A DNA stretch of 64,000 nucleotides. Origin: Cytophagales bacterium. GTDB lineage: Bacteria > Bacteroidota > Bacteroidia > Cytophagales > Cyclobacteriaceae. A model generated the notes under the pieces. The model saw only the letters and a list, made by a program, of their open reading frames with translations, ran no database searches and was not told the origin of the DNA. Below are positions 36,250 to 44,363 of this stretch, piece after piece. A program made the position numbers and the translations under genes. Where the stretch lies: contig JAFLBR010000007.1 of assembly GCA_017303795.1 (NCBI GenBank), positions 1 through 64,000 of the forward strand, read 5' to 3'. How positions within the stretch are numbered: position 1 is the first letter of the stretch; each line of letters opens with the position of its first letter.

Positions 36250-37009
36250 CGTTTTAAATGTCTGGATTTTATTTGCGATTGCCACGTTGCTTTTAACAGC
36301 AGGTTGGTTGATGAAGCCATTCCCGGTATTAATTTTTGCAGCCCTTGCACCCTTGTTTGCCATCAGCGATCAGGCCCGCGAACATCAATCACCATGGAAC
36401 AGGTTCGAATTGATTTTGCTCGCACTCAGCATTGGCTTATTGGCTTCACATGCCTTTGATCTTTCAACGCTTATTGCGGTATTGCTACAAGCCATTGTGT
36501 TTACGTTAGCTTTTGTAGGTTATGCATTTGCGTACAAAAGTCTGGGCGCACGGTTGGGTAAGTTTACTATTATCTTCTTTTGGTTAGGCTTGGAATTTTT
36601 GCTGTTAAATCTACCGTGGCATACCAAAGTTGTTTATCTGGCCGACTCAATATTATTAAAACCAGATTGGTACACGTGGACAACCCATACCGGATATTTA
36701 GGTGTAACGTTGTGGATATTGGTAGCCAATCTGCTTTTTTACTTTGCGCTATTCCGAACTTCTGGTTTTAATATTTACTATTTTATTAGTGCGATTTTAC
36801 TGGTGGCAGGGCCTATACTCTACTCGCTACTTAATGAAAATAGTATGATTACCTATTCGCACATGATGCAACTTTATGGTATCGGGGCAAAAGGCTCGTT
36901 ACCCGAAAAATATAGTGAACAAGGTGAGCTGGTTGCCCGAACCGCAGCGTGGGTTTCGGTGTTAATAATCTTGTTATCTTTTGTAAAAAATTATACCCGC
37001 AAAAAATGA
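36233..37009 (+). CDS. Multipass membrane protein resembling the Lnt membrane domain without nitrilase domain
   Basis: A 258-residue protein with about eight helices. Segments PFPVLIFAALAPLFAISD, FFWLGLEFLLLNLPWH and WTTHTGYLGVTLWILVANLLFY recall the membrane part of apolipoprotein N-acyltransferase Lnt. The C-terminal nitrilase-like catalytic domain is absent, since the protein ends after the eighth helix. The start overlaps rsmI by 17 bases and the end overlaps the next gene as ATGA. The Lnt link is inference from pattern only. Confidence 0.7.
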   Translation: MAKKNSVLNVWILFAIATLLLTAGWLMKPFPVLIFAALAPLFAISDQAREHQSPWNRFELILLALSIGLLASHAFDLSTLIAVLLQAIVFTLAFVGYAFAYKSLGARLGKFTIIFFWLGLEFLLLNLPWHTKVVYLADSILLKPDWYTWTTHTGYLGVTLWILVANLLFYFALFRTSGFNIYYFISAILLVAGPILYSLLNENSMITYSHMMQLYGIGAKGSLPEKYSEQGELVARTAAWVSVLIILLSFVKNYTRKK

Positions 37010-37800
37010 ATCTCGTTAATCTCGAAAAAGACACCATCGATCTTTGTACTGAAGTGAGTGAGTTTATGCGGAAGGAGTTGGAAGGCTTTGATCTTTCGCG
37101 TATCGAACAAAAAGGAAGTTCGAGCAACTTAGTTTCGTATGTAGATAAAGAATCTGAAAAGCGATTGGTTAACCGGTTGAGTAAACTGTTACCCGGCTGC
37201 GGCTTTCTGGCTGAAGAAGGAACCGATGTAAAAGCTACCAACGAGTACACCTGGATTATCGATCCGCTTGACGGAACTACCAACTACCTGCATGGGTTAC
37301 CCATTTTTGCGATCAGTATTGGGTTACAACGAAATGATAAAACAATTTTAGGAATTGTTTACGATGTGAGTAATCGCCATTGTTATCATGCCATTGAGAA
37401 CGGTGCTGCTTATTGCAATGAAAAACAAATTCGCGTTTCGGGTATTAGCACATTGGAAGAAAGTTTACTCGCCACCGGTTTTCCTTATTATCATTCCGAC
37501 AAAAAAGAAGACTACCTCGAAATCATAAAACTATTTCTGGAAAAAACGCACGGCATTCGCAGGTTGGGTAGTGCTGCTATGGATTTAGCCTATGTAGCCA
37601 GCGGTAAGCTGGAAGGTTTTTTTGAATACAACCTTAAACCATGGGATGTTGCCGGTGGTGCATTTATTGTGCAACAAGCCGGAGGTGTAGTTACTGATTT
37701 TTCGGGTGGCACTAATTTTTTACATGGTGGTGAACTGTGCGCTGCCGGAAAAATTCATGCTGACATGCTTTCCGAAATTCAGAAACTTTGGTTCAAGTAA
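37006..37800 (+). CDS. Inositol monophosphatase-family phosphatase
   Basis: A 264-residue Mg-dependent phosphatase. Metal-site motifs EEGTD, WIIDPLDGTTNYLHG and the C-terminal WDVAGGAFIVQQAGG are intact. The substrate may be inositol phosphate, 3'-phosphoadenosine-5'-phosphate or similar. The frame is open from 36949, but ATG 37006, overlapping the upstream stop as ATGA, gives the family N-terminus. Confidence 0.9.
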   Translation: MNLVNLEKDTIDLCTEVSEFMRKELEGFDLSRIEQKGSSSNLVSYVDKESEKRLVNRLSKLLPGCGFLAEEGTDVKATNEYTWIIDPLDGTTNYLHGLPIFAISIGLQRNDKTILGIVYDVSNRHCYHAIENGAAYCNEKQIRVSGISTLEESLLATGFPYYHSDKKEDYLEIIKLFLEKTHGIRRLGSAAMDLAYVASGKLEGFFEYNLKPWDVAGGAFIVQQAGGVVTDFSGGTNFLHGGELCAAGKIHADMLSEIQKLWFK

Positions 37801-37802
37801 TT

Positions 37803-40214
37803 TTATTCTGATCGCAACGATTGTGTTGGGTTTGCCACGGCTGCTTTCATAGACCGATAGGCAACGGTAACAATCGCAATCACAAAAGTAATGGCAAGCC
37901 CAATCAAAAAGATTGCCGGCCCCACCGTAATCTTAAACGCAAATTGCTCTAAGTATTGATTTGTAGCATACCACGCTACCGGTGCCGCCACGCAAAAGCC
38001 TATCAAAATAAGTTTTACAAACTCTTTCGAAAACAACATCAGAATACTTTGAACCGATGCGCCCATTACTTTGCGCACACCAATTTCTTTTGTTTTTTGA
38101 TTTGCCATAAACACGGTTAACCCGAATAATCCCAGGCAGCCAATAAAAATTGCCAGCGAAGTAAAAACGGATAACATAACAGACATGCGTTGTTCGCCTT
38201 CATAAAACTCACCAATCTGTTCATCGAGAAAACGATAAGAATAAATGTATTCCGGATAAGTGTTTTCCCATTTGGCCTGCACTTCCTTAAGTGCAGCCTG
38301 CATAGACTGCGGATTCAGTTTAACAGAGAGCAAATAATAATTCCGGATTCGGTTCATCATAATGGTGGCTTCCAGTGGATCTTGCAAGGATACGGTATGA
38401 AAATTCTTTACCACACCACTTACTGGTAATGTCTTTCCCCACATCCTGATATTTTTTCCAACAATCTCTTCGGGATTTGCCAAGCCTACTACCTGCGTTA
38501 AGCGTTCGTTTACAACAAATGTCTGAGCTGTATCTGCATCAGCAAGGCCGTTACCAGCTACTAACTGTAAATCATACAAATCGAGATAGCTTCCATCGAC
38601 TACTTTTACCTGAGTACCATAGCGTTTATCGTCACCTTCGATGCTAAAATCAGTAGAGGATACGCTGCCTGAGGAAGGCGCGCTATTGCTCAGACTTGCC
38701 GCCTCCACTCCGGGGATGGTAAGTAGCTCATTCCGCAACGTGCGCATCTTACTTTCACCACCTTCGGCATTAGGTTGCTCGCTAACCGGAATCTGAACAT
38801 TAATAATTGCATCCTGACGGAAACCCAGCTCTTTATTGCGCAAGTAGTTCATCTGGCTAATCAGTACAACCGTTCCAATAATCAGCAACTGCGAAATCAC
38901 AAACTGAAGTACAACCAGGCTTCTACGTAAGTTAAAACCTGATGACTGCGATACGCGGATTTGATTTTTAAGGGCACTAACCGGATTGAATGCACTTACC
39001 ACCAATGCCGGGTAAAAACCGGATAAAGCAGAAACCACAACCAACGTGGCTACAATAAATATCCATAGGTAAATATCCGTAGCAAAATTCAGACTTAATG
39101 TTAAGTCCATGAATGGATTGAGAAAACTCAAACCTACTTCGGCCAACACAACAGCCATAAATATGGATGCCAGCGTAACTAAAAATGTTTCGCCTAAAAA
39201 CTGAAAGATTAACTGCGACCTTGAACTACCCAACGATTTACGGATACCCACTTCTTTGGAGCGCTTTACAGCCTCGGCCGTAGTCAGGTTAATAAAATTA
39301 ATACATGCTGTTAATAACAAAAATACTCCAATGATGCTCAACGTAAGCAGTGAAGATTCGCTTACCGTATTGTAATTGTAGTTTCCAAATCTGTCATCGA
39401 AGTGAATTTCGCTGAAGGGCTGAAGCACAAACGCAGTGTTATCGCGGTTGCGGGTTGAATCGCCCAGGTACTTGGTAACAAACGCGGGCATGCGGGCTTC
39501 TATGTCAGCAATAGAGCTTTCACCGGCAACGGTAAAGTAACAATGATCATCGCTCCAGATTCCAGTCCAGGCACTTTCATCACGATCCTTCTTCACGGTT
39601 ATATAAGAAGCCAGCATATCAAATGGCAGATCGGTATTATTCGGGTAATCTTCCATAATGGCTGTTACGCGATATTCTGTTTCCTCATAACGCAACACTT
39701 CACCAATGGCATCTTCCTTTCCAAAATATTTTAGCGCCAAACGTTTAGAGAGAATTACTTCGTTCGGTTCGTCTAAACCTTTCTCGCCATCGCCAATCAA
39801 AATTTTTCTATCAAATACCTTAAAGAAGTTAGGCTGCGCAAAAGCTACTCCGCTTTCTTCATCATACTTTTTAGGTTCACCACTTTGCTGTGGAATAACA
39901 ATAAAACTTCCATTCCGATATGAAACGTAAGTTACTTCTTCAGCCTCCGGAAAATCAGTACTAAAAACTTCGGGGAAACCGGGATAAACCCCTGAAGTAT
40001 AATTCTTACCATCGTTGCCATCCGATTGCACATTGGCCCGATAGATTCGGCTATAGTTACTGTGGTACGTATCAAAACTTTTATGATGACGCACCAATAA
40101 AAAAAGTATCAGGCTTGTAGCCAACCCCAATGTAAGGCCGCTGATATTTAAAATCGTGGTTCCGCGTTGGCGAAGCAGATTACGAAGTGCGGTTTTAAAG
40201 TAATTTTTGAACAT
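37803..40214 (-). CDS. MacB/FtsX-type ABC transporter permease
   Basis: An 803-residue permease. Helix 1 at about 21-41, a large periplasmic MacB-type domain (~45-285), an FtsX domain with three helices (~290-435, containing NLTTAEAVKRSKEVGIRKSLG), a second periplasmic domain, and a final FtsX domain (~680-800, GLTVFMANQKTKEIGVRKVMG). No ATPase gene is adjacent, as often seen with this Bacteroidota group. It probably moves peptides or lipoproteins or transmits envelope signals. Confidence 0.9.
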   Translation of the reverse strand: MFKNYFKTALRNLLRQRGTTILNISGLTLGLATSLILFLLVRHHKSFDTYHSNYSRIYRANVQSDGNDGKNYTSGVYPGFPEVFSTDFPEAEEVTYVSYRNGSFIVIPQQSGEPKKYDEESGVAFAQPNFFKVFDRKILIGDGEKGLDEPNEVILSKRLALKYFGKEDAIGEVLRYEETEYRVTAIMEDYPNNTDLPFDMLASYITVKKDRDESAWTGIWSDDHCYFTVAGESSIADIEARMPAFVTKYLGDSTRNRDNTAFVLQPFSEIHFDDRFGNYNYNTVSESSLLTLSIIGVFLLLTACINFINLTTAEAVKRSKEVGIRKSLGSSRSQLIFQFLGETFLVTLASIFMAVVLAEVGLSFLNPFMDLTLSLNFATDIYLWIFIVATLVVVSALSGFYPALVVSAFNPVSALKNQIRVSQSSGFNLRRSLVVLQFVISQLLIIGTVVLISQMNYLRNKELGFRQDAIINVQIPVSEQPNAEGGESKMRTLRNELLTIPGVEAASLSNSAPSSGSVSSTDFSIEGDDKRYGTQVKVVDGSYLDLYDLQLVAGNGLADADTAQTFVVNERLTQVVGLANPEEIVGKNIRMWGKTLPVSGVVKNFHTVSLQDPLEATIMMNRIRNYYLLSVKLNPQSMQAALKEVQAKWENTYPEYIYSYRFLDEQIGEFYEGEQRMSVMLSVFTSLAIFIGCLGLFGLTVFMANQKTKEIGVRKVMGASVQSILMLFSKEFVKLILIGFCVAAPVAWYATNQYLEQFAFKITVGPAIFLIGLAITFVIAIVTVAYRSMKAAVANPTQSLRSE

Positions 40215-40350
40215 GAGCTTTGGCTTTTGGGGATTTAGATGCTGGTTCTCTACTTAAAGTTGTGGGTTAATTCCAACATCTATGCCATTGAACATTTTGG
40301 GCTGAATTACAGGATTTCATCTTTTTACCTGTCCAGAATCGCTGACTTCC

Positions 40351-40399
40351 GTCCGCATGCGGACGAGTTGAGCGGACTAACTTTTCGCAGGATGCGAAA
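40351..40399. repeat. Two small palindromes in intergenic spacer
   Basis: GTCCGCATGCGGAC (40351-40364) is a 14-base perfect palindrome. TTTCGCA/TGCGAAA (40383-40399) is a 7-base-arm hairpin with a 3-base loop. They lie between the permease start and the small Cys-rich gene. The other ~150 bases of this gap show nothing I can name. Confidence 0.6.
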
Positions 40400-40419
40400 C
40401 AGTTTGTAGTTTTACAGGC

Positions 40420-40596
40420 GTGATACAACAACTACTTATCGCAACCCTTTTTGTAGCTGCTCTGGTTTATCTGGGGCGCATAGGCTGGCGTGCGTGGCGT
40501 TCTAAAAACGCTTGTGAAGCTGGTTGTAATAAATGCAATGTGGGCGATATAGATTTGATGGCTAAGAACATTGAAAAGGCTGGAAGAAATCAATAG
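40420..40596 (+). CDS. Small Cys-rich membrane protein (FeoB-associated type), unlisted 58-residue gene
   Basis: A 58-residue protein with GTG start: MIQQLLIATLFVAALVYLG forms one helix, followed by basic residues and the cluster CEAGCNKC. This helix plus C-x3-C-x2-C layout matches the small FeoB-associated Cys-rich membrane proteins (PF12669). No feoB is present in the window. It is too short for most gene tables. A TAGTTTTA at 40407-40414 is a possible degenerate -7 box. Confidence 0.75.
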   Translation: MIQQLLIATLFVAALVYLGRIGWRAWRSKNACEAGCNKCNVGDIDLMAKNIEKAGRNQ

Positions 40597-40599
40597 CAT

Positions 40600-40628
40600 T
40601 ACGCATTTTGCGTAACGCAAAATGCATA
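40600..40628. repeat. Palindrome between convergent genes
   Basis: Fourteen-base arms around ACGCATTTTGCGT/ACGCAAAATGC with one mismatch and a 1-base centre. It lies between the small Cys-rich gene and the radical SAM stop. No long T-tract, but it may act as a bidirectional terminator. Confidence 0.7.
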
Positions 40629-40634
40629 ACGAAA

Positions 40635-41666
40635 TCAAGCCCACACTTTCGTTCCTTCTGTACAATTTTTGCACATCTCAATTTCTGTGCGTGAGCGAAG
40701 TAACGTGGCGCGAAACTCGTTGTATTTTTCGCTATGCCAGATTTCTTTAAATGCGTGTGTTTGTAAATCGCCCATTACATAATGGGCATCTTTATCAAAG
40801 CAGCATGGCACCACTTTCCCATCCCAGGTAATTACACAACTCTGCCACATTTTCCAGCAATGACTGGCCAGTTCATTTTTGATGGAATAGGTATTGTTTG
40901 CATTCTTCTGATACCGTGAATATTTATCGATGGTAGGGATTAAATCCGATCCATTTTGATAATCATAAATTTGTGCTGTTTTTAAAGCTACATGATCTAC
41001 TCCTATTTCTTTGGCGAGTTTGTGTACTTCCTCAATCTGATGTTCGTTTGGCTTTACCACCAAAAACTGAAACACCACAAATGGTGTAATGGATTTCAAT
41101 TCTTTTTTCCAACGCACAATGTTGCGCGCACCTTCAATTACCTTTTCTAATTTTCCACCTTTGCGATAAGCTTCGTAAGTTTCCTGCGTAGTGCCATCAA
41201 TAGAAATGATAAGCCGGTCAAGACCTGATTCAATCGTTTTCTTAGCTGCAACATCATTTAGATAATGTGCATTGGTAGAAGTAGCGGTGTAAATATTTTT
41301 ATCCGCTGCGTATTTTACCAACTCCAAAAAGTTGGGATGCAAATACGGCTCACCTTGAAAATAAAATGTGAGGTAAGAAAGAGAAGGCGCTAATTCATCA
41401 ATTACTTTTTTAAATAAATCTGATTGAAGCATTCCGGTAGGTCGCGTAAACGAACGCAAACCTGAAGGACATTCCGGGCACCGCAAATTACACGAGGTGG
41501 TTGGTTCAATCGAAATGCTGGTAGGCAACGCCCAATGGGTTGGGCTTTTTACCAATCTGGAATAATGATAACTGGACAACACTCTGGCTGCATTGAATGC
41601 GCGACCAACCGTTGCCTTCCTTAATAGGTTGATGGTATCATTAAAGTTTCCGCGCAGCGCATCCAT
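40635..41666 (-). CDS. Radical SAM/SPASM protein
   Basis: A 343-residue Fe-S enzyme. The radical SAM cluster motif CNLRCPEC has Cys59, Cys63 and Cys66. The C-terminal SPASM-like part carries CWKMWQSCVITWDGKVVPCC and a final CKNC, giving auxiliary cluster ligands. The substrate is unknown; no peptide precursor is seen nearby. The start ATG lies five bases from a -7 box, suggesting a leaderless message. Confidence 0.88.
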   Translation of the reverse strand: MDALRGNFNDTINLLRKATVGRAFNAARVLSSYHYSRLVKSPTHWALPTSISIEPTTSCNLRCPECPSGLRSFTRPTGMLQSDLFKKVIDELAPSLSYLTFYFQGEPYLHPNFLELVKYAADKNIYTATSTNAHYLNDVAAKKTIESGLDRLIISIDGTTQETYEAYRKGGKLEKVIEGARNIVRWKKELKSITPFVVFQFLVVKPNEHQIEEVHKLAKEIGVDHVALKTAQIYDYQNGSDLIPTIDKYSRYQKNANNTYSIKNELASHCWKMWQSCVITWDGKVVPCCFDKDAHYVMGDLQTHAFKEIWHSEKYNEFRATLLRSRTEIEMCKNCTEGTKVWA

Positions 41667-41670
41667 TTTT

Positions 41671-41678
41671 CAAAGTTA
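41671..41678 (-). promoter_or_regulatory. Promoter -7 box for the radical SAM gene (TAACTTTG)
   Basis: The minus strand reads TAACTTTGAAAAATGG, with the start codon only four bases after the box. Transcription should begin at or near the ATG. Confidence 0.55.
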
Positions 41679-41698
41679 CTTTTTGAAGCCCTATTGTC

Positions 41699-41706
41699 TA
41701 TCTTTC
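41699..41706 (+). promoter_or_regulatory. Near-consensus -7 box for the DUF4105 gene (TATCTTTC)
   Basis: TATCTTTC differs from TANNTTTG at the last base. ATG 41724 follows 17 bases later. Divergent from the radical SAM promoter 20 bases away. Confidence 0.45.
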
Positions 41707-41723
41707 GGCACAAATATTTAGCC

Positions 41724-42902
41724 ATGCCGCGAATAGTTTTTGTTCTTGCCTTGTTTCTGTTTTCTTTCAGTACGTTCAGTCAAGCACCCCTCCTATCTGA
41801 TCAGGCTGAGATTTCTATTATTACCTGTGGGCCTGATCCGAACGAACTTTACAGCGCGTTTGGTCATAGTGCCGTGCGGGTAAATGATCCGGTTAATAGT
41901 ATTGACTACGCATTTAACTACGGAGTATTTGATTTCGACCAGCCCAATTTCTATCTGAATTTTGCTCGCGGCAGAAACTTTTACATGCTTGCCGTTTATA
42001 AATATGAAAATTTTGAATGGGCTTATAAACGCGATGGTCGGTTTATTCACGAACAAGTGTTACAGTTAACTACTTCGCAACGCGATAAGATTTATAATTT
42101 CTTACTTTGGAATGCGCAACCAGAAAACAGAACGTATCGATACGATTATTACCACGACAACTGCGCAACCCGCATACGCGATATTTTAGTTGAACAGTTG
42201 GGTAATGATTTGATTGTTGATAGTACATTCTTTGAGGCAACACATTCGTTTCGTCAAAAAACAAATGAGTATCTCGATCCATTGCCTTGGGGCGATTTAG
42301 GAATTGACATTTGTTTGGGTTTGCCTATTGACAGAACGATGCGCCCTTCCGAATATGTGTTTCTACCCGATTACCTGGAAAGTTTTGTTGATCACATGCA
42401 GGTGAAATCGGATAGTGGCATGGTTGCTCTGGTTAAAGAGAAAAGAATTGGCAACACACAAACTGTTGTGGGTTGGGCATCACTCATTCACCCGTGGGTA
42501 GGGTTCAGTGGATTACTCGTATTAATTATTGTAATAAGTTTCTTCGACTGGAGGAGAAAAAAACTGAGTCGTTGGTTTGATGTAATACTATTTAGTATTA
42601 CGGGATTGATTGGAATTTTACTCTTTGTACTCTGGTTATTTACGGATCACCACGATGCAGCCCGTAACTTTAATTTGTTGTGGGCATTTCCCTTACACTT
42701 CTTTGCAAGCTTAATGTTATTTAGCAAGCACAGTAAGAATTTACTTAGCAAATACTTTTTGTTTTGTCTTATCTTCCTTGCATTCGCCCTTGTGTTTTGG
42801 TTGGCTCTGCCGCAAGAGTTAAATGTGTATCTGTTACCCGTTGTGGTTGGGTTGGCTATCCGTTGTATGATCAACTGGAAATTGTTGCCACAGATTCACT
42901 GA
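41724..42902 (+). CDS. DUF4105 (Lnb N-terminal domain-like) membrane protein
   Basis: A 392-residue protein. Signal peptide ending TFSQ, then a DUF4105 domain with ITCGPDPNELYSAFGHSAVRV, YAFNYGVFDF and YYHDNCATRIRD (conserved His and Cys), then four or five C-terminal helices from about 258. DUF4105 is the catalytic domain of the lipoprotein acyl-transferase Lnb in Gram-positives, so a lipoprotein-modifying role is possible. The frame is open from TTG 41694 inside the promoter; ATG 41724 is the start. Confidence 0.82.
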   Translation: MPRIVFVLALFLFSFSTFSQAPLLSDQAEISIITCGPDPNELYSAFGHSAVRVNDPVNSIDYAFNYGVFDFDQPNFYLNFARGRNFYMLAVYKYENFEWAYKRDGRFIHEQVLQLTTSQRDKIYNFLLWNAQPENRTYRYDYYHDNCATRIRDILVEQLGNDLIVDSTFFEATHSFRQKTNEYLDPLPWGDLGIDICLGLPIDRTMRPSEYVFLPDYLESFVDHMQVKSDSGMVALVKEKRIGNTQTVVGWASLIHPWVGFSGLLVLIIVISFFDWRRKKLSRWFDVILFSITGLIGILLFVLWLFTDHHDAARNFNLLWAFPLHFFASLMLFSKHSKNLLSKYFLFCLIFLAFALVFWLALPQELNVYLLPVVVGLAIRCMINWKLLPQIH

Positions 42903-42924
42903 TTATTCTGTGAATCTGTGGCAA
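42885..42924. repeat. Palindrome at the DUF4105/lpd junction
   Basis: Perfect 15-base arms (TTGCCACAGATTCAC and complement) around a 10-base loop. The left arm encodes the last residues and stop region of the DUF4105 protein; the right arm ends 6 bases from the lpd stop. No T-tract on either strand. Confidence 0.85.
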
Positions 42925-42929
42925 GGACC

Positions 42930-44330
42930 TTACATATGAATAGGTCTGTTTGCCGATGCTGCCAGGCAAGCTTCTTTTACGGCTTCCATATATGTAGGGT
43001 GCGCATGGCTCATCCGTGAAACATCTTCTGCGGAAGCGCGATATTCCATAGCCACTACTCCGGCCGCAATCATATCTGCGGCACGCGCACCAATAATATG
43101 CACGCCCAAAATTTCATCGGTATTTTTATCCGCAAGTATTTTAACAAGGCCATCTAAATCCATAGAAGCACGGGCGCGGCCCAATGCTTTGTAGGGAAAA
43201 TTACCAACCTTATAAGCCTTACCCTGTTCTTTTAATTGCTCTTCGGTTAAACCTACACTGGCCACCTCAGGCCAGGTATACACTACACCTGGAATAAGAT
43301 TATAATTGATGTGCGGTTTTTGTCCGGCTAATTGTTCGGCTACCATCACGCCCTCTTCTTCAGCCTTGTGTGCCAGCATGGCTCCACGAACTACATCGCC
43401 TATGGCATAAATGTTATCCACTTTTGTTTTCAGATGGTCATCGACCGGAATTTTTCCTTTGTCGAGTTCAATGCCTACTTTATCTAACCCAAGTCCATCG
43501 GTGTAAGGCTTGCGTCCTACACTCACCAAACAATAATCTCCTTTCAGTTCAATAGCCTCACCGCCATTTTTTGGTTCTGCTTTTAGCACAACTTCTTTAC
43601 CCTTGTTTTCTAATGCTGTAACCTTATGACCCAGAAATAAATCCATGCCTAACTTCTTCGCCACTTTGGCAAGTTCCTTACCCATTGTTCCATCCATGGT
43701 AGAGATAAGGCTATCCATAAACTCAACCACCGTTACTTTAGAACCGATACGGGCATAGACAGAACCAAGTTCCATTCCAATTACACCACCACCAATAATG
43801 ATCAAGTGCTTCGGAATCTCTTTTAACTCCAATGCTTCGGTACTAGAGATAATTCTTTTCTTATCGAATGGTGCAAATGGAAGTGGTGTTGGTTTTGATC
43901 CGGTTGCAATAATTACTTTTTCAGTAGTTATCTTAGTTTCCTTACCATCCTTACCAGTGATTTTAATAGTGTTCTTATCTACAAAAGAACCCACACCGGT
44001 ATGGACTTCAATTTTATTTTTCTTCATTAAGAATGCAATACCATCTACGTTGGCTTTCACCACACCAGCCTTGCGTTTAATCATTTGTGTAAGATTGGCT
44101 TTTGGCTCGCTGATATCTACACCATGCTCTTTAAACGTGTGCGCAGCATTATGAAAATGCTCGCTAGAATCCAGCAATGCTTTAGATGGAATACAGCCTA
44201 CATTTAGACAGGTTCCGCCAAGGGTATCGTACTTTTCGATGATGGCCGTTTTAAAACCAAGTTGTGCGCAGCGAATAGCGGCTACATATCCTCCGGGGCC
44301 TGAGCCAATAACGGTTACGTTGTATTGCAT
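42930..44330 (-). CDS. lpd: Dihydrolipoamide dehydrogenase (E3)
   Basis: A 466-residue flavoprotein. FAD-binding GSGPGGYVAAIRCAQLG, redox disulfide GGTCLNVGCIPSKALL (CxxxxC), NAD-binding IIIGGGVIGMELGSVY, and the C-terminal His-Glu pair in SHAHPTYMEAVKEA. It is last in the odhA-odhB-lpd operon, 33 bases after odhB, so it supplies E3 to the 2-oxoglutarate complex. Confidence 0.97.
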   Translation of the reverse strand: MQYNVTVIGSGPGGYVAAIRCAQLGFKTAIIEKYDTLGGTCLNVGCIPSKALLDSSEHFHNAAHTFKEHGVDISEPKANLTQMIKRKAGVVKANVDGIAFLMKKNKIEVHTGVGSFVDKNTIKITGKDGKETKITTEKVIIATGSKPTPLPFAPFDKKRIISSTEALELKEIPKHLIIIGGGVIGMELGSVYARIGSKVTVVEFMDSLISTMDGTMGKELAKVAKKLGMDLFLGHKVTALENKGKEVVLKAEPKNGGEAIELKGDYCLVSVGRKPYTDGLGLDKVGIELDKGKIPVDDHLKTKVDNIYAIGDVVRGAMLAHKAEEEGVMVAEQLAGQKPHINYNLIPGVVYTWPEVASVGLTEEQLKEQGKAYKVGNFPYKALGRARASMDLDGLVKILADKNTDEILGVHIIGARAADMIAAGVVAMEYRASAEDVSRMSHAHPTYMEAVKEACLAASANRPIHM

Positions 44331-44363
44331 AAAAATAATTTCGGTTTTAAAATTTCAAACTAC

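Noticed and set aside
40432-40674. 80-residue minus-strand frame
   Set aside because: Covers the plus-strand 58-residue Cys-rich gene and a palindrome; the plus-strand reading has a recognisable helix plus Cys cluster, the minus one does not.
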